Part shown: positions 18,654 through 27,384 of the stretch, one piece after another
Layout: each line of letters opens with the position of its first letter
How positions within the stretch are numbered: position 1 is the first letter of the stretch
Assembly: GCF_900112365.1 (NCBI RefSeq)
Contig: NZ_FOLQ01000002.1
Location: 310,001 to 374,000 of the forward strand
Length of the DNA: 64,000 bases
Source: Spirosoma endophyticum
Lineage (GTDB): Bacteria; Bacteroidota; Bacteroidia; Cytophagales; Spirosomataceae
Direction: 5' to 3'
Notes under the pieces: model-generated
Told to the model about the DNA's origin: nothing
The model's database searches: none
Seen by the model: the letters and a program-made list of their open reading frames with translations, nothing else
Made by a program: the position numbers and the translations under genes

Positions 18654-21600
18654 TTAAAAACCGATGTTGACACCGAAAATATATGAGCGTGTGCCAGGGT
18701 TGTTGAAGTAATCAAACCCTTGCAGGTTTGAGCCAGCACCCGTGAGGCTCGTTTCCGGATCGACACCTTTGTAGTTGGTGTTCAGGTACAAATTCCGGCT
18801 GGAAACGGAGAAATCTACGTATTCAACGTATTTCTTGAGTTTCAACCGGTAGCTTAAGGCCACCTCACGTATCCGGAACCAGTTCACATTTTCGACAAAC
18901 TGCTCAGCCGCTCCACCGCCATCACCCTGATATTGGCCGAAATACGTTAATGCGGGAATTGCTGTCGTATTGGCTTCACCCGATGCTAATACACCTGGAA
19001 TGACGTAGGTCCGTTCGCGATCAGCCGACTCCTGCGTAACGCCAATGCGTTGCAGACGGGCATACGTACCGTTCCAGATAGCACCGCCATGACGAATGTC
19101 GAGCAGGGCCGTTAACGTAATGCCTTTGTATGTAAACGTATTACGAATGTTGCTCAGCCAGTTTGGATACGGATTGCCAATGTTCCCCTGGGCTTCCTGC
19201 AACAAGGGTAAGCCGTTGGAGCCAATAATCAACTGACCCGCATTGTTACGTTGCCATTTTGTACCATATAATACACCTAGCGGCTGACCGACGATAGCGT
19301 ATCCGCCAATGCCATTAAACGCTGATTCCAGGCTAACTTCGCTGACACCATCAGCCAACTGGAGCACTTTACTGACGTTTTTCGACCAGTTTATGTTAAT
19401 GTCCCAACTGAAAGATGGCGTTTTGATTGCGTTGATGCCCAGCATCACTTCAAGGCCCCGGTTTCGCAACTGAGCCGCATTGGTGTAGGCCGCTGTGAAG
19501 CCAGATCCAGGTGCTGTTGGCTTTGTCAATAGAATATCGACCGTTGTTTGCTGATAGGCCGTTACGTCCAGATCAATTCGGTTCTGCCAGAATTTGAGGT
19601 TAATCCCAGCTTCAAGCCCTTTTACCCGCTCGGGTTTTAAATCAGGTGTTCCCACAATTGCGTTGTAGTACGAATAGCCGTTTACACCACCGTAAGGGAA
19701 GTTGAGTCCATTGGTGAACCCATCCGTGAACGACGGTTTGCTGAAGTAGGTGCGTGTACGGTAAGCAGCGGGTGAAATACCCGATTCAGCATAGGCTAAC
19801 CGAAGTTTACCAAATGAGATGGGTGTGTTTTTCAGGGCGGTTTCGGTGAACACCCACGACAGCGAAGCTGATGGGTAGAAGAAATTGTTCTTAACCGTTC
19901 GGTCAAACGTCGACGACCATTCATTCCGGCCCGTTAAAGACAGATACAACTGATTGGCATAATCGAAATCCAACTGACCGAAAACGGCCGTTGTCATTTT
20001 ACGTATCCCGGAGTTAGAGGCATACAACTCAGCGGCATTGCCCAGGTTATAGAAATTCGGTATGGCGAGATTACGACCACGAGCGTAATTATCGGTAAAG
20101 TTTAACGACGTAATGTTTTGCCCTGCTGTATAGTTAATGCCGAATTTTTCGCTGAACCGGTGCTCACCCCGCAAAATTAAGTCACTATAGACATCTCGAC
20201 TGGTAACGTTGTCGTAATTGACCTGACCGTACCGCTGGGCATTGTCATCCCCATTCGAACCGATAGAAAAAACCTGGCGTCGGGCATCAGAATAGGCATC
20301 GACCCCAATCTTATAGGTCAAATCCAGGTGCGACGAATGGTGATAATTCAGATAAACATTTCCCACCACACGGTTTATGTCATCCGTAAATGGGTTGTTA
20401 TAAGCTGTGTAATTCGGGTTGTCGTAGGGGGCGTAATAGTTTCGGTTGTACCCATTGGAAAACTGATAATCCCGCAGATCATACGATGCTGGTGCCCGTA
20501 ACAAGCTTAACATGACCCCTGCTACGTTGCTGCCATTCTGGGCTTTAATACCTCCCGACTTAATATAGCTTACCGTACCGCCAAGTTTCAGGTTGTCGGT
20601 CATATTGGCTTCACCCGTTATCCGAAGCGTGTTCCGTTTGTAATCGGTATTGGGGATGATCCCATTCTGGATCAGGTTTCCGTAAGAGATACGGAAATTG
20701 GCTTTTTCATTGCCACCCACCAGGGCTACATTTGTGGTATGCGATACGGCTGTCTTGAAGAAATTGCCTGGGTTGTCGTATGCCTGAAGTGTTGGATCAC
20801 TGGAAATTTTTGGTCCCCAGCTGTTGGGCGTACCGATACTTACATCGTCATCCGTACCATAAATCTGGTCTGGACCGACATCGGCGGTTGAATACTTTCC
20901 GCCAGATCCCTGTGCATAGGTCGACTGCAGTTTAGGCAGTTTATTCACTTGCGAAAGCTCCACTCGGTAGCCAACCGTTACGCCAATACCGCTACGTTTC
21001 TGCCCTTTTTTCGTGGTGTAGATAATAGCTCCATTACCCGCCCGTGCTCCATAGAGCGCAGCAGCCGCTGGTCCTTTCAGAATCGTTACCGACGCAATAT
21101 CGTCGGGATTTAAATCCAGTGCCCGGTTCGAGTTGTTTACTCCACCAAGGTTCGCATTGAATGGGTAATCACCTGCTGACGTCGTAACGGTTTCGTTATT
21201 AATCGGTACGCCATCGACTACAATCAAGGGTTGTTGTTCCCCCGTAAACGTCGATGGACCACGTAGCACAATTTTACTGGAGGCCCCTGGTGTACCCGAT
21301 GAACTGGTGACAATGACCCCGGCCGTTTTGGCCGCTAACCCTTGTATTACGTTCGGTTCGCCTGATCGGGTAAGGGCATCGCCCCCCACATTCGCTACTG
21401 AATAGCCCAGCGTTCGTTTCTCCCGGGAAGCGCCTAGAGCCGTTACAACTACTTCGTTCAATTGCTTGGTGTCGGCTTTCAGCGAAACGTTGATCGTCGT
21501 TTGCGAGCCAACAGGTATTTGCTGTGATTCAACGCCGATAAAGCTGAAAATGAGTGTAGCATTATCGGGTATGTTAATGCGGTAATTCCCATCCGCGTCC

Positions 21601-21758
21601 GCGTTCGTACCCCGCGTAGTCCCTTTAATCTGGATGTTAGCCCCAGGCAGGGCTGCTCCATCCGCAGCGGTCGTGATCTTGCCCGTCACGCTTCGCTCCT
21701 GTGCATAGGAATAGCTTATTGAGCTAAGCAGCACGAGTCCAAATAGAAGCTTTCTCAT
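18654..21758 (-). CDS. SusC/RagA-type TonB-dependent receptor
   Basis: The 1034-residue outer membrane transporter has a signal peptide (1-19, SYSYAQ), a carboxypeptidase-D-like N-terminal domain (VTGKITTAADGAALPGANI), the SusC signature region with TonB-linked plug (about 115-235, GYSVANVGGDALTRSGEPNV and LNPDDIASVTILKGPAAAALYG) and a long beta-barrel ending with SYIFGVNIGF, the terminal aromatic strand. It imports the ligand captured by the adjacent SusD protein, with energy from TonB-ExbBD. Convergent orientation with the GT4/GH130 unit leaves it open whether the substrate is a mannoside. A 1.1-kb AT-rich interval precedes it. Confidence 0.96.
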   Translation of the reverse strand: MRKLLFGLVLLSSISYSYAQERSVTGKITTAADGAALPGANIQIKGTTRGTNADADGNYRINIPDNATLIFSFIGVESQQIPVGSQTTINVSLKADTKQLNEVVVTALGASREKRTLGYSVANVGGDALTRSGEPNVIQGLAAKTAGVIVTSSSGTPGASSKIVLRGPSTFTGEQQPLIVVDGVPINNETVTTSAGDYPFNANLGGVNNSNRALDLNPDDIASVTILKGPAAAALYGARAGNGAIIYTTKKGQKRSGIGVTVGYRVELSQVNKLPKLQSTYAQGSGGKYSTADVGPDQIYGTDDDVSIGTPNSWGPKISSDPTLQAYDNPGNFFKTAVSHTTNVALVGGNEKANFRISYGNLIQNGIIPNTDYKRNTLRITGEANMTDNLKLGGTVSYIKSGGIKAQNGSNVAGVMLSLLRAPASYDLRDYQFSNGYNRNYYAPYDNPNYTAYNNPFTDDINRVVGNVYLNYHHSSHLDLTYKIGVDAYSDARRQVFSIGSNGDDNAQRYGQVNYDNVTSRDVYSDLILRGEHRFSEKFGINYTAGQNITSLNFTDNYARGRNLAIPNFYNLGNAAELYASNSGIRKMTTAVFGQLDFDYANQLYLSLTGRNEWSSTFDRTVKNNFFYPSASLSWVFTETALKNTPISFGKLRLAYAESGISPAAYRTRTYFSKPSFTDGFTNGLNFPYGGVNGYSYYNAIVGTPDLKPERVKGLEAGINLKFWQNRIDLDVTAYQQTTVDILLTKPTAPGSGFTAAYTNAAQLRNRGLEVMLGINAIKTPSFSWDININWSKNVSKVLQLADGVSEVSLESAFNGIGGYAIVGQPLGVLYGTKWQRNNAGQLIIGSNGLPLLQEAQGNIGNPYPNWLSNIRNTFTYKGITLTALLDIRHGGAIWNGTYARLQRIGVTQESADRERTYVIPGVLASGEANTTAIPALTYFGQYQGDGGGAAEQFVENVNWFRIREVALSYRLKLKKYVEYVDFSVSSRNLYLNTNYKGVDPETSLTGAGSNLQGFDYFNNPGTRSYIFGVNIGF

Positions 21759-22469
21759 GGATGAATTGTATTTGAAATAGATTGGTTGAAAAACTTTTAG
21801 ATGAAAAGGAAAAGAGACGATACCGATGACATTTGTTGCATGCTACCAGTAGGATAATTGAACCGTAGGAAGCTTTAATCAAGCGGTACGTATCTTGTTC
21901 GTTGTATAACGAATACTTATTAAGTTACAGATGGTAACAAATCTGAAGGAACCAATACGTCAAGGCTGAAGGGATTGACCTCGAAAACCAGTTGAGCTGG
22001 TAAAAAGCGAGCAAATTGGCATCTTGCTACAACCCACAAGCAAGGCATTTGTCTGAAGTATAATTTTTTTCATATCTGTTGATGAAATAAGGTATAAATG
22101 CAATACTAACTTAACTCCTGTTTAACCCCAAATTAAATTTTTTTGATACAGGGCAACAGGTTATGTCTAGGAATATGATTCAAAAGTCACCTTAAAAGTA
22201 ACAAAATACTACGCAATGATGAAAATATTATAAATTGCAAATGGATGACGGCTGATTGTATTATTAAGTGATTTTACTTATTTCTATATTGAAACTAGAT
22301 ACGTGTTGTCTATAACATTGTGCATAATAATTTGTTTATTTTTTGGAACAGCACTATAATATCTTGCCGTATCATCATTTATTTATAAAATATAATATAG
22401 TTTACTATTATAAAGCCAGGCTATTCTACTTACTGCCTTCTGTTGAGAAAATTCTTGTCTAGTAACAAA

Positions 22470-22502
22470 AAAGCGGGTCGACATGGTCGACCCGCTTTCT
22501 GC
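22470..22502. terminator. Orphan terminator-like hairpin
   Basis: A perfect 13-bp stem aaagcgggtcgac/gtcgacccgcttt with a 3-base loop, with A-run before and T-rich sequence after. It is about 700 bases from the susC start and about 380 bases from the next gene, so it terminates no annotated gene. Confidence 0.65.
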
Positions 22503-22696
22503 ATTACGCTTTATCCAACTATTAAAGTGCTGTATATTGAGAGAACACGTTTTTAAATAACGGTTCGATACGCCGTAACTTTTAAGGAGCTTTCTGCAAC
22601 TAATTGAGTGATCTCTGCACCTACTAACTCATTTGTAAACTGACCTAAAAGTAGGATGTTATCTTCTTTAAGTCATAATCTACTTTGTAAAAGTAT

Positions 22697-22728
22697 ATTT
22701 TTCGGTAGTTATATTAATTTTTCGGTAG
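22697..22728. repeat. Two 12-bp direct repeats spaced 20 bp
   Basis: ATTTTTCGGTAG occurs at 22697-22708 and again at 22717-22728, i.e. two helical turns apart, in otherwise unstructured AT-rich DNA. The spacing suits a dimeric regulator binding one face of the helix. Confidence 0.55.
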
Positions 22729-22883
22729 ATAATCGGACTGAATGCTAGGACTAGTATTAACGAGCCGACTATCTAAACCTACTTCCTTCACGCGTATGGG
22801 TTGCGTTATATGATTACCAAGGAGAAATACCAAACTTTTTGACCGATGCGTAGTTATTCTATGACATTAGCTGACTCAATGCC

Positions 22884-23399
22884 ATGGAAGATGAAAAGGA
22901 TGTAAAACACGATAGTGCCTATATAGCTGGTCGAACACAGGGCCCGTTCGGTTCTGATGATACCGATGTCGACAGACCGGTTGAAGACAACAAAAACCAG
23001 TACGAGCAGGAGAACTCGGCTAATGGCACCGATAGCCAGCAGGTTCGGGGAGGGCAGGATGGCCGAAACGAAAGAGCTATAGGCAGCACTGACATGGATA
23101 GTAAGAACGGGATCTTGAGAATGGGCGATACCTCCAACAGCACCCTTGAGGTAACGGAGGAAGGTATGAATGCGGCTGTTGCCGACGGAAAAAAAACAAA
23201 CACGGCAACAGTAGACGTAACGACGAGCGGCCCAGATGATTACGGCTCAGCCGACCAGGTAAGTACGCCAAAAGCACAGGAAGCGGCTAAAAAGCAGGAC
23301 GACTCCGAGAAAACGGATAAAAACGATAAGGATCAGCAGGAACGCGAAAAGGATGTTGCCGAAACCGGCACAGATCTGAATAATCAGCCAGCCTACTGA
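22884..23399 (+). CDS. Acidic, probably intrinsically disordered protein (171 aa)
   Basis: The protein is almost entirely polar: rich in Asp, Glu, Lys, Asn, Gln, Ser, Thr and Gly, with no Cys or Trp and almost no hydrophobic runs. Segments such as DDTDVDRPVEDNKNQYEQEN and EKTDKNDKDQQEREKDVAE are typical disorder sequence. No signal peptide. A second disordered protein follows 62 bases later on the same strand, and a strong shared terminator closes the pair. Hydrophilin/LEA-like stress proteins have this composition, but no LEA repeat is visible, so a desiccation or osmotic role is only a suggestion. Confidence 0.75.
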   Translation: MEDEKDVKHDSAYIAGRTQGPFGSDDTDVDRPVEDNKNQYEQENSANGTDSQQVRGGQDGRNERAIGSTDMDSKNGILRMGDTSNSTLEVTEEGMNAAVADGKKTNTATVDVTTSGPDDYGSADQVSTPKAQEAAKKQDDSEKTDKNDKDQQEREKDVAETGTDLNNQPAY

Positions 23400-23461
23400 C
23401 TATTATGTCGTTAGAAAATTAGTTTATTTTCAAATACTCAACCACTTAATCCATTAACGTT

Positions 23462-23857
23462 ATGAGCGTAAGTAGTAATTCTCGTAAAGAAAGCACCGAG
23501 TCGCATGCGGCTCAGGCTATGCACAACACGATGGGTATCCCCCCCGCGTTAGCACAACTGAATGATAAGAATCTGGATAATGAGTTGCCTTCGCGCGTTG
23601 CCGGTAGCAGCGATACCGACGTGCCAGGTGATGTAGCCCAGGCGGAGTCCTTGGTTGCCGAAGCCGATAATGAGAATGGTATAACAGGTGAGGACATTGA
23701 AGAATCGAAACGGGCATCGTGGGGGCAACCACCTCTCTCAACTGATGCTGAAGACGTTGTGACCGTAGATGACGCCGACTGGAACCGCAGCACAGAAGAA
23801 GGTGCCATTCCGGCAACCCGCGTGAACGAGCCCGATCGGACGTTGGGGAATTCGTAG
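23462..23857 (+). CDS. Second acidic, probably disordered protein (131 aa)
   Basis: A 131-residue polar protein without Cys, with stretches like GSSDTDVPGDVAQAESLVAE and VTVDDADWNRSTEEGA. It shares with its upstream neighbour the composition and the motif GS(S/T)D.D within an acidic context, but not clear alignable homology. No signal peptide or membrane segment. Its operon partner and the common terminator suggest joint expression. Family not recognised. Confidence 0.75.
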   Translation: MSVSSNSRKESTESHAAQAMHNTMGIPPALAQLNDKNLDNELPSRVAGSSDTDVPGDVAQAESLVAEADNENGITGEDIEESKRASWGQPPLSTDAEDVVTVDDADWNRSTEEGAIPATRVNEPDRTLGNS

Positions 23858-23930
23858 TCTTGTGACATATAGTTGATTAGGCTGCCTGATCAGATTGATC
23901 TAATCGAACCAGCAATCAGGGAGATTAATA

Positions 23931-23975
23931 AAAAGAGAAAGCCATCCAGATCGTCTGGATGGCTTTCTCTTTTTT
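23931..23975. terminator. Strong bidirectional terminator
   Basis: A perfect 20-bp stem (23931-23950 with 23954-23973) and 3-base loop, flanked by A-run and T-run, between the disordered-protein pair (+) and meaB (-). Confidence 0.9.
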
Positions 23976-23993
23976 CATCTGTAAACCACTGAA

Positions 23994-24980
23994 TCAAAAA
24001 TCTGATAACGGGTTCAAGAGTCTATCTACAGCCGGGGCGGGTAATAAAATCCCATTTTGTACTTGGGTTTCAATGGATGCGAGTTGATCGCGTATGCCTG
24101 GCTGGTCGTAAAACCGGCCTTCAATTTTTTGACGTAGTAGCGACCGGAACCAAGCCAGTTGCTGGTGCTGGCGTCTACGATTACGGTATCCATTCTGGAT
24201 GGTTAGTTGCTGCTGCTGTTGAATGGTTTGCCAAACGCCCGTGATACCCACGCTGGTTAAAGCCGAACACATGAGGACTGGGGGAAACCAGCCCGTATCG
24301 GTTGGTGGAAACAGGTGTAATGCATTTTGATACTCGACACGGGCACGGTTAGCAGGGGCCTGATTGTCACCGTCCGCTTTCGTAATGACCAGCGCGTCGG
24401 CCAGTTCCATAATGCCTCGTTTCATTCCCTGCAATTCGTCGCCTGCACCGGCCAGCATTAGTAACAAAAAGAAATCGACCATGCCGTGCACAACGGTTTC
24501 GGATTGCCCAACGCCTACGGTTTCAACCAGAATCACATCGAATCCGGCGGCCTCACACAGCAGCATTGACTCACGGGTTCGATGTGCTACGCCACCCAGC
24601 GAATCACCCGCCGGGGAGGGCCGAATGTAGGCCGCAGGATGCATGGAAAGCGTTTCCATGCGGGTCTTATCCCCTAGTAGACTCCCCCCTGAACGCTGGC
24701 TGGTTGGGTCGACGGTTAGCACGGCCAGTCGATGCCCGAGCGTAGTCAGATACGTGCCAAATGCTTCGATGAACGTACTCTTGCCCACTCCCGGAACGCC
24801 CGTAATGCCAATCCGGACTGACTGCCCTGTTTTCGGCAAAATGGCGTCCAATACCTGTTGCGCCAATGCCTGATCGTCGGGACGTCGGCTTTCAACGAGG
24901 GTGATAGCCCGACTGAGCAATAGTCGATCACCAGCAAGGATGCCAGTAACGTAGTGGTCGGGTGAGAAACGTTGGCGCAT
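23994..24980 (-). CDS. meaB: MeaB/ArgK-family G3E GTPase, methylmalonyl-CoA mutase chaperone
   Basis: The 328-residue GTPase has the P-loop GVPGVGKST, the base-II/switch segment DPTSQRSGGSLLGDKTRM, the Walker B-like VETVGVGQSE and the specificity motif ITKADGDN, all in the MeaB order. The C-terminal helical part supports dimerisation. MeaB loads and protects the adenosylcobalamin cofactor of methylmalonyl-CoA mutase. The mutase genes are not in the window. The gene follows ispD after 4 bases and is co-transcribed with it. Length is normal for the family. Confidence 0.93.
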   Translation of the reverse strand: MRQRFSPDHYVTGILAGDRLLLSRAITLVESRRPDDQALAQQVLDAILPKTGQSVRIGITGVPGVGKSTFIEAFGTYLTTLGHRLAVLTVDPTSQRSGGSLLGDKTRMETLSMHPAAYIRPSPAGDSLGGVAHRTRESMLLCEAAGFDVILVETVGVGQSETVVHGMVDFFLLLMLAGAGDELQGMKRGIMELADALVITKADGDNQAPANRARVEYQNALHLFPPTDTGWFPPVLMCSALTSVGITGVWQTIQQQQQLTIQNGYRNRRRQHQQLAWFRSLLRQKIEGRFYDQPGIRDQLASIETQVQNGILLPAPAVDRLLNPLSDF

Positions 24981-24984
24981 ATGA

Positions 24985-25656
24985 TTACCTCAAATCGTCC
25001 GGTGTCGTAATCTTTATATTCTCGTACGACCCATCGATGAGCGTAATCGGAAAACCGGCGAACTCAATAACGCTGGCGCAATCGGTAAAAAATGGTTGCT
25101 CTTCACTTTGAAATGCTTGCCTGAATAAATCTAATTGAAAAGTTTGGGGCGTTTGAACGAGCCGATAGCGATTACGATCAACCGCCTGACTGACGCCATC
25201 GGCACCAACAACCCGTACAGAATCTTTGACGAGTACACACGTCACCGCCGACCCTGTGCGGGCTGCCGTCTCAAAGCTGTTCTGAATGATTTCTGAGGAA
25301 ATAAATGGCCTGACACCGTCATGAACAGCAACCAAACCAGCTTCTTCCTGAATGCTATTCAGCCCATTACGTACGGATTGAAAACGGGTTGCGCCCCCAT
25401 TTACGGTCTGGATCGCTGGATGAAAATTGTGCTGATCACAGAGTGTTTGCCAGATAAATTGATCGCGGGCGGGCAAAACCAGAATGACCTGGATGGGTAG
25501 TGGAACAGCCAGAAATCGCTCGATGGTATGTTGAAGAATGGGCTTACCGTTGAGCAGCAAAAACTGTTTTGGTACGTCGGTCTGCATCCGGCTACCACTA
25601 CCTCCGGCAACGATAATGGCAAAAAAATTAGTCGATAGTCGATAGTTGTCAGTCAT
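24985..25656 (-). CDS. ispD: 2-C-methyl-D-erythritol 4-phosphate cytidylyltransferase
   Basis: IspD converts MEP and CTP to CDP-methylerythritol in the MEP isoprenoid pathway. The nucleotidyltransferase signature IIVAGGSGSRMQTDVPKQF, the AVHDGVRPFI motif and a C-terminal ITTPDDL are present, and length fits. The start is unusual: the ATG at 25656 lies inside a repeat-word hairpin, so residues TDNYRLSTN are encoded by the hairpin arm. A GTG two codons upstream is the only alternative, and there is no start codon between the hairpin and FFAIIVAGG. The N-terminus is therefore extended by mobile-looking sequence. It is followed by meaB with a 4-base gap and preceded by queA. Confidence 0.94.
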   Translation of the reverse strand: MTDNYRLSTNFFAIIVAGGSGSRMQTDVPKQFLLLNGKPILQHTIERFLAVPLPIQVILVLPARDQFIWQTLCDQHNFHPAIQTVNGGATRFQSVRNGLNSIQEEAGLVAVHDGVRPFISSEIIQNSFETAARTGSAVTCVLVKDSVRVVGADGVSQAVDRNRYRLVQTPQTFQLDLFRQAFQSEEQPFFTDCASVIEFAGFPITLIDGSYENIKITTPDDLR

Positions 25657-25710
25657 CAGCACGAAGCAAAGACCAAAAATACTAACGACTATCGACTAAC
25701 GACTGTCAAC
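25631..25710. repeat. Word-repeat hairpin H1 (AGTCGAT type), queA-ispD junction
   Basis: The left arm consists of AGTCGAT, AGTCGAT and AGTTGTC words; the right arm (25681-25710) is its near-complement. A 24-base alignment of one arm with the complement of the other has 21 matches by eye. The left arm encodes the IspD N-terminus and the right arm ends 5 bases before the queA stop. It shares the string AGTCATCAG with hairpin H7. Confidence 0.85.
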
Positions 25711-25714
25711 TTAC

Positions 25715-26758
25715 TTAAATAATCAACATCGCGTCGCCATAGCTGAAGAAACGATATTTCTCTTTTATGGCTATCTGATACGCTTCCTTAATCAATTCAT
25801 GACCGCCGAATGCGCTGGTCATCATGATCAAAATAGACTCAGGCAAATGTAAATTCGTTAACAGGGAATTGGCGATTTTGAAGTCGTAAGGCGGGAAAAT
25901 AAATTTATCAGTCCATCCTTCAACCGGCTTCAGGCGGCTATTGGCCGATACGGATGATTCAATAGCTTTCAGGGACGTAGTGCCAATGGCACAAACGCGC
26001 TTACCAGCGTCAAGGGCCGTATTAACAATCTGCGCCGATTCTTCAGGAATGCGATAGTTCTCAGAATCGCTTTTATGTTTAGTCAGATCTTCAACGTCTA
26101 CCTGACGGAACGTACCTAAACCAACGTGCAGCGTAACGGGCGCAAAATGGATACCTTTAATTTCCATACGCTTCATCATGGCACGGGTAAAGTGCAAACC
26201 GGCAGTTGGAGCCGCTACGGCGCCAACGTGCTGCGCAAAAACGGTTTGGTAGTCATCACGGTCAGCGCTTTCGGCTTCGCGGTTCATTTCGCGGGGAATG
26301 GGTGTTTCGCCCAGTTCGTCCACCGCTTTCATGAATTCTTCGTGATTGCCATCGAACAGGAAGCGAATTGTCCGGCCGCGTGAGGTTGTGTTATCGATTA
26401 CTTCAGCAACCAGATCGCTGTCGCCGAAGTAGAGTTTATTGCCAACGCGAATTTTACGAGCTGGGTCTACCAGTACGTCCCAAAGTTTCATTTCGCGATT
26501 TAATTCGCGCAGGAGGAATACTTCTATTTTGGCACCCGTTTTTTCCTTGTTGCCATAAAGCCGTGCTGGAAAAACTTTGGTGTTATTGATCACCATCACA
26601 TCGCCATCTCCGAAATAACTCAGCATATCCGAAAACTGCTTGTGTTCAATGGTTTTGGCTTTCCGGTCAACGACCATCAACCGTGATTCACCCCGCTCAA
26701 CTGGGTATTTGGCAATTAGACTTTCGGGTAAATCGAATTTAAATTCGGATAACTTCAT
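25715..26758 (-). CDS. queA: S-adenosylmethionine:tRNA ribosyltransferase-isomerase
   Basis: QueA transfers the ribosyl part of SAM to 7-aminomethyl-7-deazaguanine in tRNA during queuosine synthesis. The sequence [19 protein letters not shown] at the N-terminus, [29 protein letters not shown] and [13 protein letters not shown] are classic QueA motifs, and the 347-residue length fits. The reading frame extends 16 codons upstream, but the internal ATG beginning MKLSEF is the family start and is used here. It heads a queA-ispD-meaB unit on the minus strand. Confidence 0.96.
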   Translation of the reverse strand: MKLSEFKFDLPESLIAKYPVERGESRLMVVDRKAKTIEHKQFSDMLSYFGDGDVMVINNTKVFPARLYGNKEKTGAKIEVFLLRELNREMKLWDVLVDPARKIRVGNKLYFGDSDLVAEVIDNTTSRGRTIRFLFDGNHEEFMKAVDELGETPIPREMNREAESADRDDYQTVFAQHVGAVAAPTAGLHFTRAMMKRMEIKGIHFAPVTLHVGLGTFRQVDVEDLTKHKSDSENYRIPEESAQIVNTALDAGKRVCAIGTTSLKAIESSVSANSRLKPVEGWTDKFIFPPYDFKIANSLLTNLHLPESILIMMTSAFGGHELIKEAYQIAIKEKYRFFSYGDAMLII

Positions 26759-26803
26759 AGTGTATCGGCACGAAAAAGAACGGCGTTTTTTTTGTAAAGG
26801 CCG

Positions 26804-26811
26804 CAAATATA
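26804..26811 (-). promoter_or_regulatory. Candidate -7 element of the queA operon
   Basis: Read on the minus strand this is TATATTTG, an exact TAnnTTTG, placing the start site about 40 bases before the queA ATG. No clear TTTG was found at the -33 distance. Confidence 0.4.
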
Positions 26812-26877
26812 GTCAAAAACCCGGAAAATTTGACATGTTCCGGGTCGTTTTCTTGCAAATATCGAATAAATGCCTTA

Positions 26878-27237
26878 TTAGTGCGTTTCTACCGGGCTAA
26901 TTGGCTTGACCGCACCGTCTGTATTAACGTGCGCACGGTCTGAAACGTTGAATTTTGCCATTAATTCGGATGATACTTCATTGGCATACGTGCCTTGAGC
27001 CGATACGAAAACACCTTTCATACCATTGGCGGCCGTGATCGCATACAGAGTCATTTCATCGCCGGGGTCCGATGTTCCTTCAAACCGATGAAATTCATCG
27101 ACATTAAATTCCTCACCTTTCAACTTCGTCTCTGTACTTTTTTCTTCCAGAAAATCTTTTTTTGGGCCAAACTCGTGCGTGTAGCCGCGAGCCCGAAGGT
27201 CTTCCATTGCTTCGGTTAGGGTGGTGAAATGAGTCAT
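26878..27237 (-). CDS. Small conserved Bacteroidota protein (often labelled phosphoribosylpyrophosphate synthetase-like)
   Basis: The 119-residue soluble protein begins with a helical segment (TLTEAMEDLRARGYTHEFG), followed by EEFNVDEFHRFEGTSDPGDE and a beta-rich LYAITAANGMKGVFVSAQG. I recall close relatives in many Bacteroidota carrying the name PRPP synthetase, but the protein is far too short for that enzyme and has no PRPP-binding motif, so the name is probably a database error. Function unknown. It stands alone, 120 bases upstream of queA. Confidence 0.75.
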   Translation of the reverse strand: MTHFTTLTEAMEDLRARGYTHEFGPKKDFLEEKSTETKLKGEEFNVDEFHRFEGTSDPGDEMTLYAITAANGMKGVFVSAQGTYANEVSSELMAKFNVSDRAHVNTDGAVKPISPVETH

Positions 27238-27384
27238 AACGGTAGAGAGTTTGTGTTCCTAGTAAAACTCATAATAGACTGGATAGTTTTAAGGTTGATA
27301 CGAGTATGGTACGTACCTGCTGAAACATTTGCCCGCGAAAGATTATTAGCTAAGTACTGGTCTAGTCAATAATTATAGTTTCCA

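Larger units (their letters stand above)
21759..22883. other. AT-rich gene-free interval upstream of susC
   Basis: About 1.1 kb without a credible ORF on either strand and clearly more AT-rich than its neighbours (long A/T runs around 22050-22450). It holds an isolated terminator-like hairpin at 22470-22498 and a 12-bp direct repeat at 22697-22728. It presumably carries the susC promoter, though no exact -33/-7 pair could be assigned, and perhaps a small RNA. Confidence 0.6.

Noticed and set aside
17256..21758. Assigning the SusC/SusD pair to mannan uptake because GH130 is adjacent
   Set aside because: The genes are convergent and separated by a bidirectional terminator, and the GH130 enzyme has no signal peptide, so the link is not supported.
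26878..27237. Phosphoribosylpyrophosphate synthetase
   Set aside because: The protein has 119 residues and no PRPP-binding loop; the name seems to be a propagated mislabel.
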